64,000 nucleotides of DNA, from assembly GCF_900116365.1 (NCBI RefSeq), contig NZ_FPAG01000004.1, positions 171,935-235,934 of the forward strand, written 5' to 3'. This DNA comes from Zhouia amylolytica (GTDB taxonomy: Bacteria; Bacteroidota; Bacteroidia; Flavobacteriales; Flavobacteriaceae). A program made the translations under genes and the position numbers. Positions 16,698 through 26,100 of the stretch are shown piece after piece; positions within the stretch are counted from its first letter, which is position 1; the number at the start of each line of letters is the position of its first letter. The notes under the pieces were generated by a model, which was not told the DNA's origin, searched no databases, and saw only the letters and a list, made by a program, of their open reading frames with translations.

Positions 16698-17588
16698 CTA
16701 ACCGATTTTTAAAGAGGTCATGGTCAATGACCCGCCAACCGGTTCGTCATTAAATATTTTTAATTCATCTTTATCATCCTGTAAGGCCAGGGCATAAAGT
16801 AAAGGCAGATAATGCTCCGGAGTAGGGATCGATAAATTGAAGGCGCTACCCTGTTTTGAATAGTTTATTAAAGCTTGATGATTGCCCTCTAAAATGAATT
16901 TCTTCATCTTATCATTGGCCTCATTCGCCCAGTCAAAACCAAAATTCTCATTAAGCTTTTGCCAATGAACCATACCAAGGTTATGGACTAAATTACCGCT
17001 ACCTACAACCAGAATACCCTTATGGCGCAAAGAAGCGAGCTCCTTGGCAAGATCGTAATGTTCCTGCGGGTTTTTGCTGTAATCCAAACTTAATTGAATA
17101 ACCGGAATATCAGCCTTGGGATACATATGCCTGATCACCGTCCAGGCTCCGTGATCCAAACCCCATTTTTCATCCAGAGACACCTCCGAAGTCTTTGTTA
17201 TGTTCTTTATTTCATGGGCAAGTTCGGGCATCCCCGGAGCAGGATATTGAATTTCATAAAGTTCTTTTGGGAAACCGCCAAAATCATGAATGGTAGCAGG
17301 ATGTTCCATTGCGGTTACCTTGGTCCCTTTTGTTTCCCAATGAGCAGAAATCACAACAATTGCTTTGGGGATTTCTATTTCTGTCGAGATGTTTCTAAAC
17401 CCCTGAACAAATTCATTCTCCGCAATGGCATTCATCGGACTTCCATGTCCTAAAAAAAGAACGGGCATTTTAGAGGAGCTGCCAAAGGCATCGGTGATCT
17501 TATGTAGGTGTTTTAAATTCATTCCAACCATTGTTACAGGCACTGAGGCCAATAGTGTTTTTAAAAAAGTTTTTCTGTTCATTGACAA
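16698..17588 (-). CDS. DODA-type extradiol aromatic ring-opening dioxygenase (LigB family, YgiD-like), exported
   Basis: A 296-aa protein with a signal-like N-terminus (MNRKTFLKTLLASVPVTMVG) resembling a Tat signal, with RK in place of RR, followed by a LigB-family domain. Expected zinc/iron ligands are visible: His48 in FLGHGSPMN, His83 in VISAHWETKG, and a later His in GSGNLVHNLG (His202); WGLDHGAWTV (His146) is also conserved. The family opens catechol rings such as DOPA; the true substrate here is unknown. The signal peptide is unusual compared with cytoplasmic YgiD. The 5' region has TACTTTTG (minus strand, 17690-17683), a perfect TAnnTTTG -7 element. Confidence 0.85.
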   Translation of the reverse strand: MSMNRKTFLKTLLASVPVTMVGMNLKHLHKITDAFGSSSKMPVLFLGHGSPMNAIAENEFVQGFRNISTEIEIPKAIVVISAHWETKGTKVTAMEHPATIHDFGGFPKELYEIQYPAPGMPELAHEIKNITKTSEVSLDEKWGLDHGAWTVIRHMYPKADIPVIQLSLDYSKNPQEHYDLAKELASLRHKGILVVGSGNLVHNLGMVHWQKLNENFGFDWANEANDKMKKFILEGNHQALINYSKQGSAFNLSIPTPEHYLPLLYALALQDDKDELKIFNDEPVGGSLTMTSLKIG

Positions 17589-17682
17589 CTGTTTAAGTCA
17601 AGGATAGTATTGCAGTACATTATAAAATTTTACTTTGATAGAGATTGTTTTAATATGTTTAAAGCTGTTTTTTTGTACAATA

Positions 17683-17690
17683 CAAAAGTA
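17683..17690 (-). promoter_or_regulatory. putative -7 promoter element for the dioxygenase/NmrA operon
   Basis: TACTTTTG on the minus strand matches TAnnTTTG exactly and would give a leader of about 85-90 nt. No convincing -33 box is seen. Confidence 0.45.
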
Positions 17691-17774
17691 GCTCAGCCTC
17701 AGGTCATTTACACTTGATCTATGGTAAGAAATTGAGTTGATGTTTGTTAAGAATTCTGTATAGAACCCTGGGAT

Positions 17775-18350
17775 TTACTTCTGTCTTCTAATTCGACTAA
17801 GACTTTCAGGAGTGATGCCAAGATATGAAGCAATGTATACCAGTGGGACCCGTTTAAAAACTTCAGGATGCTCTTTGAGCATTTCAGAATATCGATCCAT
17901 GGCAGTTTCCCACATGGTTGCATTGAGTCGACTTAGCGCATTTATATAGGCTTTTTGGAAAAGAATGCGAAAATACCTTTCAAGCTGAGGTATCTCGATG
18001 AGCAACTGCTCAAAACGCTCATGAGAAATTCTCAATAAATGAGAATCTTCGATCGCTTCAATATTGTATTTGGAAGGTTGTTGAGAAAAGAAACTTTCCA
18101 GGTCGCTTATCCAGTTATTATCCATCCTGATTTGATAGATATGCTCAACACCCTTTTCGTCTGTATAGAAAGAACGCAAGCATCCTTGGGTAATAAAATA
18201 CAGGTAATCGCAGATTTCTCCTGAAACAAGGAGATCCTTCTTCTTTTTGACGCGTACAGGCTCGAAAGCAGCTAAAATTGCCGTTTCGTCTTTTTCCGTT
18301 AAATGAGACCACTTATTAATATAATACAGCAGTTTATGATCTTTTTTCAT
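17775..18350 (-). CDS. Crp/Fnr-family transcriptional regulator
   Basis: A 191-aa regulator with an N-terminal cyclic-nucleotide-binding-fold domain (about 20-125; contains LVSGEICDYLYFITQGCLRS and YQIRMDNNWISDLESFF) and a C-terminal winged helix ending YIASYLGITPESLSRIRRQK. The ATG at 18350 (MKKDHKLLYY) is preferred over one 66 bp further upstream, whose extra residues are hydrophobic and unlike the family. Glycines and Arg typical of cAMP binding are not all present, so the ligand is unclear. It lies next to the dioxygenase/quinone-reductase unit in the same direction, with 186 bp between them, and may control it (inference). Confidence 0.9.
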   Translation of the reverse strand: MKKDHKLLYYINKWSHLTEKDETAILAAFEPVRVKKKKDLLVSGEICDYLYFITQGCLRSFYTDEKGVEHIYQIRMDNNWISDLESFFSQQPSKYNIEAIEDSHLLRISHERFEQLLIEIPQLERYFRILFQKAYINALSRLNATMWETAMDRYSEMLKEHPEVFKRVPLVYIASYLGITPESLSRIRRQK

Positions 18351-18870
18351 TTTGAAAGGCTTGATGAACGCAATTACAAAATTAATAGAAAAACATAAAA
18401 GGAATGGTCCCCGCAATTAACCTTAGAGTTCCGATAAATAGAGCCCGATCAAACAAAAAAATTTATGGTATTATTTAAATGGAATCTGTAAAAAATAAAT
18501 CTAGGTTGTACGGGTTGAGCTACCGGTGTTTCAAGCTGATACAATAGAATCTGTATGTGTTTTTAAAAAAAGAAAAGTAGGATGAGTCTATAAAAAGGGA
18601 TCGTGGATTGTAACATCCTCTTTAAAAACTTTCAGCTAACAAATGACCTCTTAATAATCGGTAAAAACTTAATACTTAGAGCGATGTTAAAGCAAGGATT
18701 ATGTAGACTATATTCTATGATATCCCCATGTTATCCCCATATTATCCCTATATTATCCCCATAATATCCTTATACAACTTTATCCGTACGTCACGGAAAA
18801 GACATGCATATAAGTTGTATTTAACCTTCCTGTTTAAGCTAAATTCAATAGGTTAATATGACTACGATGA
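18351..18870. other. 520-bp gene-free region between dinB and the Crp/Fnr gene
   Basis: No coding frame of convincing quality on either strand. The region contains the 11-bp tandem repeat at 18719-18773. An inverted repeat, ATACAACTT (18772-18780) with AAGTTGTAT (18812-18820), directly abuts the array. The rest (18351-18718) is AT-rich sequence in which I see no feature. Confidence 0.7.
18719..18773. repeat. five tandem 11-bp repeats, unit ATTATCCCCAT
   Basis: Five consecutive 11-bp units: GATATCCCCAT, GTTATCCCCAT, ATTATCCCTAT, ATTATCCCCAT, AATATCCTTAT. The core TTATCCCCA differs from the DnaA-box consensus TTATCCACA at one position. The 11-bp period places each unit on nearly the same face of the helix. 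Function is unknown. Confidence 0.85.
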
Positions 18871-19968
18871 TTAAAAATCAAATTGTAATTGAACAGAAAG
18901 AGGCTTTTCGGGTAGTGTTGTTTTCTTTTCTGTATTGAGGTTGGAAAGCGAAATACCAAGTAACCTTACGGAATTCTGTGGTTTCTCCTGGTAAAGCAGT
19001 TCTTTTACGGTATCAAAGATCATACTTTTATCTGCTATATAATAGGGGAGGGTTCTGCTTCTGGTTTGCTGAGCAAAGTCGCTATATTTTATTTTTAAGG
19101 TAACCGTTTTACCGGCAATCTTAGATTTTTTGAGTCGTCGCTCAAGTTCATGAGCTATCTTTTCCAGCTTTTCAAGCATAAAGACTTCACTGCTCAGGTT
19201 TTCAAAGAAAGTATGTTCCGTTCCCACCGATTTAGGAATGCGATGCGGTTTGACCTCACTATTGTGAACACCCCTAACGACCTGATAATAATACGATCCG
19301 CTCTTTCCAAAGTGCTCATTTAAGTATTCGATAGACTTTAGCTTAAGCTCCTTACCGGAAAAAATACCAAGTTGATACATTTTTTCTGCCGTAACCTTAC
19401 CAACCCCATAAAACTTCCGGATATCAAGTGCTTCTAAAAAAGATTCAACTTCTTCCGGAGGAACAGTTTTTTGTCCGTTAGGTTTATTGTAATCGCTAGC
19501 AACTTTTGCAATGAATTTATTTATAGAAATTCCAGCTGATGCATTGAGTCCAATTTCTTCCTTAATGCGCTGCCGTATCTCTTTCGCGATAAGAGAGGCT
19601 GAAGGAATGCCTTTTTTATTGTTGGTTACATCGAGATATGCTTCATCTAATGAGAGCGGTTCAACCAATTCAGTATATTCCAAAAATATCTTCCTGATTT
19701 TTTGAGATAACTCTTTGTACCTATCAAACCTTGGCTTTACAAAAATAAGATGTGGACATTTTTTCTTGGCCAGATAACCACTCATAGCACTTTTTACACC
19801 ATATTTCCTGGCTTCATAACTGGCAGCGGAGACTACTCCCCGTTTTTCACCACCACCGACAGCAACTGGTTTGCCCCTAAGTTCCGGATTGTCCAATTGT
19901 TCAACCGAAGCATAAAAGGCATCCATGTCCACATGAATTATTTTTCTATCTGAAGGAGGTTGTTCCAT
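18871..19968 (-). CDS. dinB: DNA polymerase IV (Y-family)
   Basis: Error-prone translesion polymerase, 365 aa. The palm motif IIHVDMDAFYASVEQ is at residues 10-24 and the second catalytic motif SLDEAYLDVT is near residue 105. Helix-hairpin-helix and little-finger regions follow. The C-terminus ends in QLQFDF, a good beta-clamp-binding motif. The ATG lies 27 bp from the ATG of the divergent NAD-binding-protein gene, so their promoters must overlap; TAAATTTG (minus strand, 19981-19974) is close enough to the ATG to give a leaderless or nearly leaderless mRNA. Confidence 0.96.
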   Translation of the reverse strand: MEQPPSDRKIIHVDMDAFYASVEQLDNPELRGKPVAVGGGEKRGVVSAASYEARKYGVKSAMSGYLAKKKCPHLIFVKPRFDRYKELSQKIRKIFLEYTELVEPLSLDEAYLDVTNNKKGIPSASLIAKEIRQRIKEEIGLNASAGISINKFIAKVASDYNKPNGQKTVPPEEVESFLEALDIRKFYGVGKVTAEKMYQLGIFSGKELKLKSIEYLNEHFGKSGSYYYQVVRGVHNSEVKPHRIPKSVGTEHTFFENLSSEVFMLEKLEKIAHELERRLKKSKIAGKTVTLKIKYSDFAQQTRSRTLPYYIADKSMIFDTVKELLYQEKPQNSVRLLGISLSNLNTEKKTTLPEKPLSVQLQFDF

Positions 19969-19995
19969 AAAGCAAATTTAATGTAATTTAGGTGT

Positions 19996-20658
19996 ATGAA
20001 TAAGACAGCCATCATAATTGGTGCTACTGGTTTAACAGGGGGGATGCTTTTGGAGCTTTTGTTGGAGAGTGATACCTATGAAACCGTAAAGGTTTTTACC
20101 CGAAAGCCCTTGAAAAAGCAACATGATAAGATAAAAGAGTATGTGATGGATCTATTAGATCTGGAATCTTATCAGGATGATTTTAAGGCAGATGTAGTGT
20201 TCTGCTGTGTTGGTACCACAGCTGCTAAAACACCCGATAAAGAAATTTATCGAAAAATAGATTACGGAATACCTGTGGCGGCAGCTTCTCTGTGTCAGAA
20301 GAATGATATAGATACATTTATGGTAATTTCGGCTCTTGGAACTAATGTTAATAGTCGAGTATTTTACAACCGAACTAAAGGCGAAATGGAAGAAGCTGTA
20401 TTGCAATGCAGAATCCCTCGCACATTTATTTTACAGCCATCGCTTATTGGAGGAGAAAGGGAAGAAAAACGTACGGGTGAATACCTCGCTAAACAATTAA
20501 TGAAACCAATGAATTGGTTCATGATAGGGCCCTTGAAAAAGTACCGTTCCATTCATCCGAAAACCATTGTTAAAACCATGGTATGGTTGGCAGACAACGA
20601 CTATGAAATGACCAGGATAGAAAGTGATATTATACAAGAAATAGCAAAAGGAATATGA
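19996..20658 (+). CDS. NAD(P)-binding atypical SDR (HTATIP2/YbjT-like)
   Basis: A 220-aa Rossmann-fold protein. The dinucleotide-binding motif IIIGATGLTGGMLL is at the N-terminus, FCCVGTT follows beta-4, and YNRTKGEMEEAV provides a Tyr-x3-Lys-like pair (YNRTK). The overall pattern resembles oxidoreductases related to HTATIP2/TIP30. The substrate is unknown. Its stop codon overlaps the start of the CYTH gene (ATGA), so the two are translationally coupled. Confidence 0.8.
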   Translation: MNKTAIIIGATGLTGGMLLELLLESDTYETVKVFTRKPLKKQHDKIKEYVMDLLDLESYQDDFKADVVFCCVGTTAAKTPDKEIYRKIDYGIPVAAASLCQKNDIDTFMVISALGTNVNSRVFYNRTKGEMEEAVLQCRIPRTFILQPSLIGGEREEKRTGEYLAKQLMKPMNWFMIGPLKKYRSIHPKTIVKTMVWLADNDYEMTRIESDIIQEIAKGI

Positions 20659-21128
20659 TAGAAATTGAACGTAAGTTCTTGGTGACCTCTGAGGATTATA
20701 AAAAGGAGGCAAATGTTAAAAAACGTATTGTACAAGGATTTTTAAATTCGCACCCAAACAGAACTGTAAGAGTACGAATTAAAGCAGACAAGGGCTTTTT
20801 GACGGTGAAAGGTAAATCTTCTGCAAATGGAACGATGCGTTTTGAATGGGAGCGTGAAATACCCTTGTCTGAAGCTGAGTCTCTTTTAAGATTATGTGAA
20901 GAGGGGGTAATAAGCAAAGTTCGGTACGAAGTGGTTTGTGGAGCGCACACCTTCGAAGTAGATGAGTTTCATGGAGAAAATGAAGGGCTGATTGTTGCCG
21001 AGGTTGAACTTAAGAATGAAGATGAAAGTTTTGAAAGACCCGGTTGGTTGGGAGAAGAAGTAACCGGACAAATAAAATATTATAACTCCCAATTAAGTAA
21101 AAAACCATTTAATAAATGGAACGAATAA
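20655..21128 (+). CDS. CYTH domain protein (triphosphate tunnel metalloenzyme family)
   Basis: A 157-aa protein beginning MIEIERKFLV, the ExExK signature of the CYTH/TTM superfamily. Conserved basic strands follow (RTVRVRIKADKGFLTVKGKS), then acidic strands that line the tunnel (FEVDEFHGENEGLIVAEVEL). Members hydrolyse inorganic triphosphate or nucleoside triphosphates, or bind polyphosphate. At this size it is a single-domain bacterial TTM similar to NE1496/YgiF N-domain. The start overlaps the upstream gene's stop by 4 bp (ATGA). Confidence 0.92.
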   Translation: MIEIERKFLVTSEDYKKEANVKKRIVQGFLNSHPNRTVRVRIKADKGFLTVKGKSSANGTMRFEWEREIPLSEAESLLRLCEEGVISKVRYEVVCGAHTFEVDEFHGENEGLIVAEVELKNEDESFERPGWLGEEVTGQIKYYNSQLSKKPFNKWNE

Positions 21129-21186
21129 CATCTTAAGTAGCGAAATTTAAAATTGCGAGTAATTAGCGCATAAATTCACATTATAT

Positions 21187-21702
21187 ATGAAACATTTGAT
21201 ATTATTTATAGGAATACTGGCTTTTGTGGCTTGTAAGGAAGAAAACCCTTCAAAAAACGATACCGAAATAATAGAAGCAATTACGGCAGATATTATTGAA
21301 GATGAAGTGCAACAATCAGTAACGGCTGTTAAGCAGAATTTACAGGAAAAAGGTTATCAGGTATTCGATTATGTAGACCCGAAATCTCAGGATACAATTT
21401 TAATGCAGCAATATTTTATGGCCTTTTTGAAGAAAGGACCTTCCCGTTCTCAAACTAAAGAAGAAGCGGATAGCTTGCAAAAACTACATTTGGCACATTT
21501 AGGCCGGATGTATGAAGAAGGATTCGCAGATATATCAGGACCTTTTGGTGATGATGGTGAAATAAGAGGAATAACAATTTATAACGTGCCCACATTAGAA
21601 ATGGCAGATAGTCTTGCCAATATGGATCCAATGGTTAAGGCAGGAAGATTGGTTATTGAAATACACCCGTGGTGGGCTGCTAAAGGGTTTCCTTTACGAT
21701 AA
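21187..21702 (+). CDS. lipoprotein with YCII-like domain
   Basis: A 171-aa predicted lipoprotein (signal MKHLILFIGILAFVAC, Cys16). After a linker with acidic helices, the C-terminal ~95 residues resemble a YCII domain: QQYFMAFLKKGP, then HLAHLGRMYEEGFADISGPF with a His-x-x-His-type helix, then GITIYNVPTLEMADSLANMDP and a final strand. YCII domains are usually cytoplasmic, so a lipid-anchored periplasmic version is unusual. Function is unknown. It stands 58 bp after the CYTH gene and may belong to the same transcript. Confidence 0.75.
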   Translation: MKHLILFIGILAFVACKEENPSKNDTEIIEAITADIIEDEVQQSVTAVKQNLQEKGYQVFDYVDPKSQDTILMQQYFMAFLKKGPSRSQTKEEADSLQKLHLAHLGRMYEEGFADISGPFGDDGEIRGITIYNVPTLEMADSLANMDPMVKAGRLVIEIHPWWAAKGFPLR

Positions 21703-21746
21703 AAAAGAGAACTGTCCTGCCAAGAGACTAAAAAGACAGGACAGTT
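21701..21746 (-). terminator. terminator of the efflux operon (minus strand)
   Basis: Perfect 10-bp stem AACTGTCCTG (21710-21719) with CAGGACAGTT (21737-21746) around a 17-nt loop. On the minus strand it is followed by CTC and six T (21706-21701), as expected at the end of the operon that starts at 27980. On the plus strand it has no T tract. Confidence 0.8.
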
Positions 21747-21784
21747 CCACTAACCAACCAAAACAATCAAATCATGAAATTGTA

Positions 21785-23188
21785 TTAATGCCAACCACCG
21801 CCAAGTGATCGGTATAATGTAATAACAGCCTGTAACTGATTAAGTTTAGTGTCTATTACATTGAGCTCTGCATTTAATGCATTTTGTCTTGCAGTAAGCA
21901 AGTCTAAATAATTGGCAAAACCACTATTTAATAATTCTTCCGAGTTTATTTCTGCTTTTCTTAAAGCCTCTACCTCTTTGACTCTGTAATCGTATTTTTC
22001 TGTTTTCGCATCAAGAGTGTATAAAGCATCGGATACTTCCTGACCAGCTACCAGCAATGACTTTTTAAAGTTCAATAAAGCTTCTTCTTGCTGTGCTTTG
22101 GCAACTTCATACTGTGTGCGAATCTTTCTTTGGTTAAAAATAGGTTGCGTTAAGCCACCAACCAGATTTGCGAATATAGATCGTGTGTCTATCCAGTTTT
22201 CTAATTCTAAACTCTGGAAGCCACCTGTTGCTGATAAAGTAACCGAAGGGTAAAAACTACTTCGTGCCACATTGGTTAGCTCAAATGCATTTACTAATCC
22301 ATATTCAGCCGCCATGATATCAGGTCTGTTTCGCAATAACAAAGAAGAGAATCCAACCTGAAGGTCATGCTGTACCGTTTGATCATCGAGAGAATTTCTT
22401 TCGAATCCCTGGGCTGTCCTTCCAAGTAAGATGCTAAAAGCGTTTTCAGTTTGAAAAATAGCTTCCTCAATGTCTACCTGTAAAGCTTGAGCACTGTATA
22501 GTTGAGCAGCACTTTGATCTACGGCAACCTGGTTTACATTACCGGCTTCTTTAAGGGCTTTAATAGTTTCTAAACTATTGTTTCTGTTAACGATAGATTC
22601 CTTAGTAACCTCTAACTGCGCATCAAGAGCCACCAATTGATAATAGGTTGAAGCAATTTCTGCAACCAGAAGCGTTTTAACCGCTTTATGGGCCGCTACT
22701 GTTTGTAAATAAGTGGCTTGTGTAGCCCTTCTGTTACTTCGTATTTTCCCCCAGATATCAGCTTCCCAGGAAAGATTGGCAGATAACTCGTACTGTTGCA
22801 AAGAACCGTCAAAAAACGATCCAAACTGACTATTCGCAGAGAGCTCCTGATGGGTTACTGTTGAGCTACCATTTAAAGAAGGCAGATATCCTGCCTTTCC
22901 TTGTTTCATATATGCTTCAGCAGCCATTACCTGTTGTAATGCAATGCGAATATCAATATTATTTTGGAGTCCTTCTTCGATGTATGTTTCTAATAAAGGA
23001 TCAGAAAATAAATCTCTCCAGGAAATATCAGCCGCAGAAATACTATCCTGCGGAAGATTATCTGTTCTGTATAAGTTTTCTGCTTCCTCTAATTCAGGTC
23101 GTTCGTAGTTTTTAGCGACAAAACACGACTGCACAGAAACAGCAATAACTGTTAATAGTATGAATTTATAGATATGTGTTCTTTTCAT
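21785..23188 (-). CDS. TolC/NodT-family outer-membrane efflux lipoprotein
   Basis: Outer-membrane channel of a tripartite RND pump, 467 aa. The N-terminal signal ends in a lipobox-like QSC (residue 22), and the two repeated outer-membrane-efflux halves are visible (first with LSWEADIWGKIRSNRRAT near 145; second with YKLVNAFELTNVARSSFYPSVTLSATGG-type sequence near 310, of which ARSSFYPSVTLSATGG is present). Long helical segments suit the periplasmic tunnel. It is the last gene of the four-gene operon, 10 bp after the RND gene, and ends at the terminator at 21701-21746. Confidence 0.95.
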   Translation of the reverse strand: MKRTHIYKFILLTVIAVSVQSCFVAKNYERPELEEAENLYRTDNLPQDSISAADISWRDLFSDPLLETYIEEGLQNNIDIRIALQQVMAAEAYMKQGKAGYLPSLNGSSTVTHQELSANSQFGSFFDGSLQQYELSANLSWEADIWGKIRSNRRATQATYLQTVAAHKAVKTLLVAEIASTYYQLVALDAQLEVTKESIVNRNNSLETIKALKEAGNVNQVAVDQSAAQLYSAQALQVDIEEAIFQTENAFSILLGRTAQGFERNSLDDQTVQHDLQVGFSSLLLRNRPDIMAAEYGLVNAFELTNVARSSFYPSVTLSATGGFQSLELENWIDTRSIFANLVGGLTQPIFNQRKIRTQYEVAKAQQEEALLNFKKSLLVAGQEVSDALYTLDAKTEKYDYRVKEVEALRKAEINSEELLNSGFANYLDLLTARQNALNAELNVIDTKLNQLQAVITLYRSLGGGWH

Positions 23189-23198
23189 GATCTCTACT

Positions 23199-26100
23199 TT
23201 ATGCTTCTTCTATTTCTGATTTTACTTCCGGGGCACCAGTAATTTTTTCTTGTAACCACTGGAAGACAATGTATAGAACAGGGATTATAAACACCCCTAA
23301 TATAGTACCCACTAACATACCGCCTGCAGCTCCGGTACCAATCGAATTGTTACCTTCAGCACCTACACCCTTAGCTAATACCAATGGCATTAATCCAAGA
23401 ATGAATGCAAATGATGTCATCAAAATAGGTCTTAAACGAGACTTGGCACCTGCAATAGCAGCGTCGGTAATTGACATGCCTTGTTCTCGACGCTGTTTGG
23501 CAAATTCCACAATCAGAATAGCATTCTTAGCCAATAGACCAATCAGCATGATAAGGGCGATCTGGAAATAGATGTTATTCTCTAAGCCTGTAAATTTTGT
23601 TGAGAGGTAAGCACCTGCAACTCCAACCGGTAATGAAAACAATACCGAAAATGGTAATATGTAACTTTCATACTGAGCCGCCAATAAGAAGTACACAAAC
23701 ACAATACTTAAGATAAATACAATACCCGATGAACCTGCCGAAGCTATTTCTTCTCTTGTAATTCCAGAGTAGGCCACCTCATAATTATTAGGCAAATGTT
23801 CTTTTGCCACTTCGTTTACAGCCTTAATAGCATCCCCTGAACTAAAACCAGGGGTAGCAGATCCATTTACTGTTACTGCATTAAATAAATTGAATCTACT
23901 AACAGTTTGCGGACCGTATACACGCTCTAAGGTTACAAATTCCGATACCGGTGCCATTTCACCTTGATTGTTTTTAACAAACATACTGTTCAGACTATTA
24001 ACATCTTTTCGATCTTCGGGGTCTGCCTGTACGTATACTCTGAATTGTTTACCAAACCTACTGAAGTCTGCAGCATAATATCCTCCAATATACCCTTGAA
24101 GTGTGGCTAAAATGTTACTTACGCTCACACCCGCTTCTTTTGCCTTAGCAATATTTACATCCAATTCAAGTTGAGGGAAATTGGTGCTAAATGAATTCGA
24201 AGCAAAAGCTATTTCCGGCCGTTGGTTTAAAGCACCAACAAATTCATTGGCAACATTATCAAGGTCTTTTAATTCTCCGGAAGAACGGTCGAGCAATCTC
24301 ATCTCAAATCCATCCGACGAACCAAAACCTGGAATACTTGGTGGGGTAAAGAAAATAATATTGGCTTCGGCCATAGTGGCCGTTCTGGCATATAATTGTC
24401 CAAGAATGCCATTAACAGAAGTAGCCTCAGTTTCTCTATTATCCCAATCGTCTAAAATAATGAAGCCCATTGCATAAGAACTACCCGCTCCAGAGAAGAA
24501 GTTTTGACCATTAATAAGAGAAGCCGTTTTAATTCCTTCTATCGAACTCATAGTTTTGTATAAGTCTTCAGTTACACTATACGTTCTATCTAAAGAAGAC
24601 CCCTGCGGTAACTCGACGTTCACAAAAATCACCCCTCTGTCTTCAGTAGGTACGAATCCTGTTGGAGTAGTATTGTTTGCCCATATAATGGCAGCAACTG
24701 CAACCGCAAGAATTCCTCCGGTAATCCATTTATGCTTTACCAGAAACCCTAAAGATTTTACATATTTAGCTGTAGTCGCATTAAAAGCAACGTTGAATGC
24801 TGAATAAAACCTTTGTAATAAACCTTTCTTATTATGTTTATCAGTATGCGGCTTCAGGAAAATCGCACATAGCGCCGGACTTAATGTTAGTGCGTTTACT
24901 GCTGAAATAAGTATAGCAACAATAAGGGTAACACCGAACTGCTCATAAAATACCCCTGATGGTCCTTGAATAAAGGTGATAGGTACGAATACAGCAGCCA
25001 TCACCAGGGTGATGGATATAATCGCCCCGCTAATTTCACTCATTGCCGAAATTGAAGCTTTCCTGGCCGAATCATACCCTTCCTCAAGTTTTGCGTGCAC
25101 AGCTTCAACAACTACGATAGCATCATCCACCACAATACCAATAGCCAGAATAAGCGCGAATAAGGTTAAGAGGTTTATAGAGTAACCAAATACCCCTAAG
25201 AAAAAGAACGTACCAATAATTGCAACAGGTACCGCAATTGCCGGAATTAGCGTGGATTTAAAATCTTGTAAAAAGATAAATACCACAAAGAATACCAGGA
25301 TAAAGGCTTCTATAAGTGTATGCTTAACTTTGTTCATAGACGCCGTCAAAAACTTGTTGGTGTCGTAGTTGACCAAGTATTTTACCCCTTCTGGAAAATC
25401 TTTTTCAAGCTGGTCCAGTTTGTCGTATACCTCTTTAATAATTTCCTGGGCGTTGGATCCGGCAGTTTGAAAGATTCCAAAGTTTACCCCCGGATATCCT
25501 TTCGATCTGGAAATGGAATTATATGAAAAGGCATCCAGCTCTACTTTTGCTACATCTTTTAAACGTAAAAATTGTCCATTGCCTAATGATTTTATAATGA
25601 TGTTGTTATATTCATCAGCGGTTTTATAACGTCCCTTATACTTGATAACATATTCAAAAGATTGTTTTGAATTTTGACCAAGGGAACCAGCCGCTGCCTC
25701 TAAACTTTCTTCACCAATGGCCTGAACTACTTCAGTAGTAGTAACGCCATATGAAGATAGTTTGGCAGGGTCTATCCAAATACGCATAGAGTAGTCTTTG
25801 CCACCAAATACGGTCACATCTCCAACTCCATCAATACGTTGAATCTCCGGTCTTACATTTATGTTAAGATAATTTTGAACATAGGTGTCGTTGTAATCCG
25901 GGTTTTCAGAATACATGGCCACGTACATCAAAGCAGAAGTTTGCTGCTTTTGGGTAATCACCCCAGCTCTGATAACCTCGGCGGGTAGTAATGCGTTAGC
26001 ACGTGCAACACGGTTTTGAACATTCACCGCGGCAATATCAGGATCAACACCCTGTTCGAAATATACCGTTATGTTGGCACTACCATTATTACTTGCTGAA

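Noticed and set aside
18719..18773. Replication origin (oriC) at the DnaA-like array
   Set aside because: No perfect DnaA box, no AT-rich unwinding region with DnaA-trio features that I can see, and no dnaA/dnaN/gidA neighbours. The site is reported only as a DnaA-box-like repeat.
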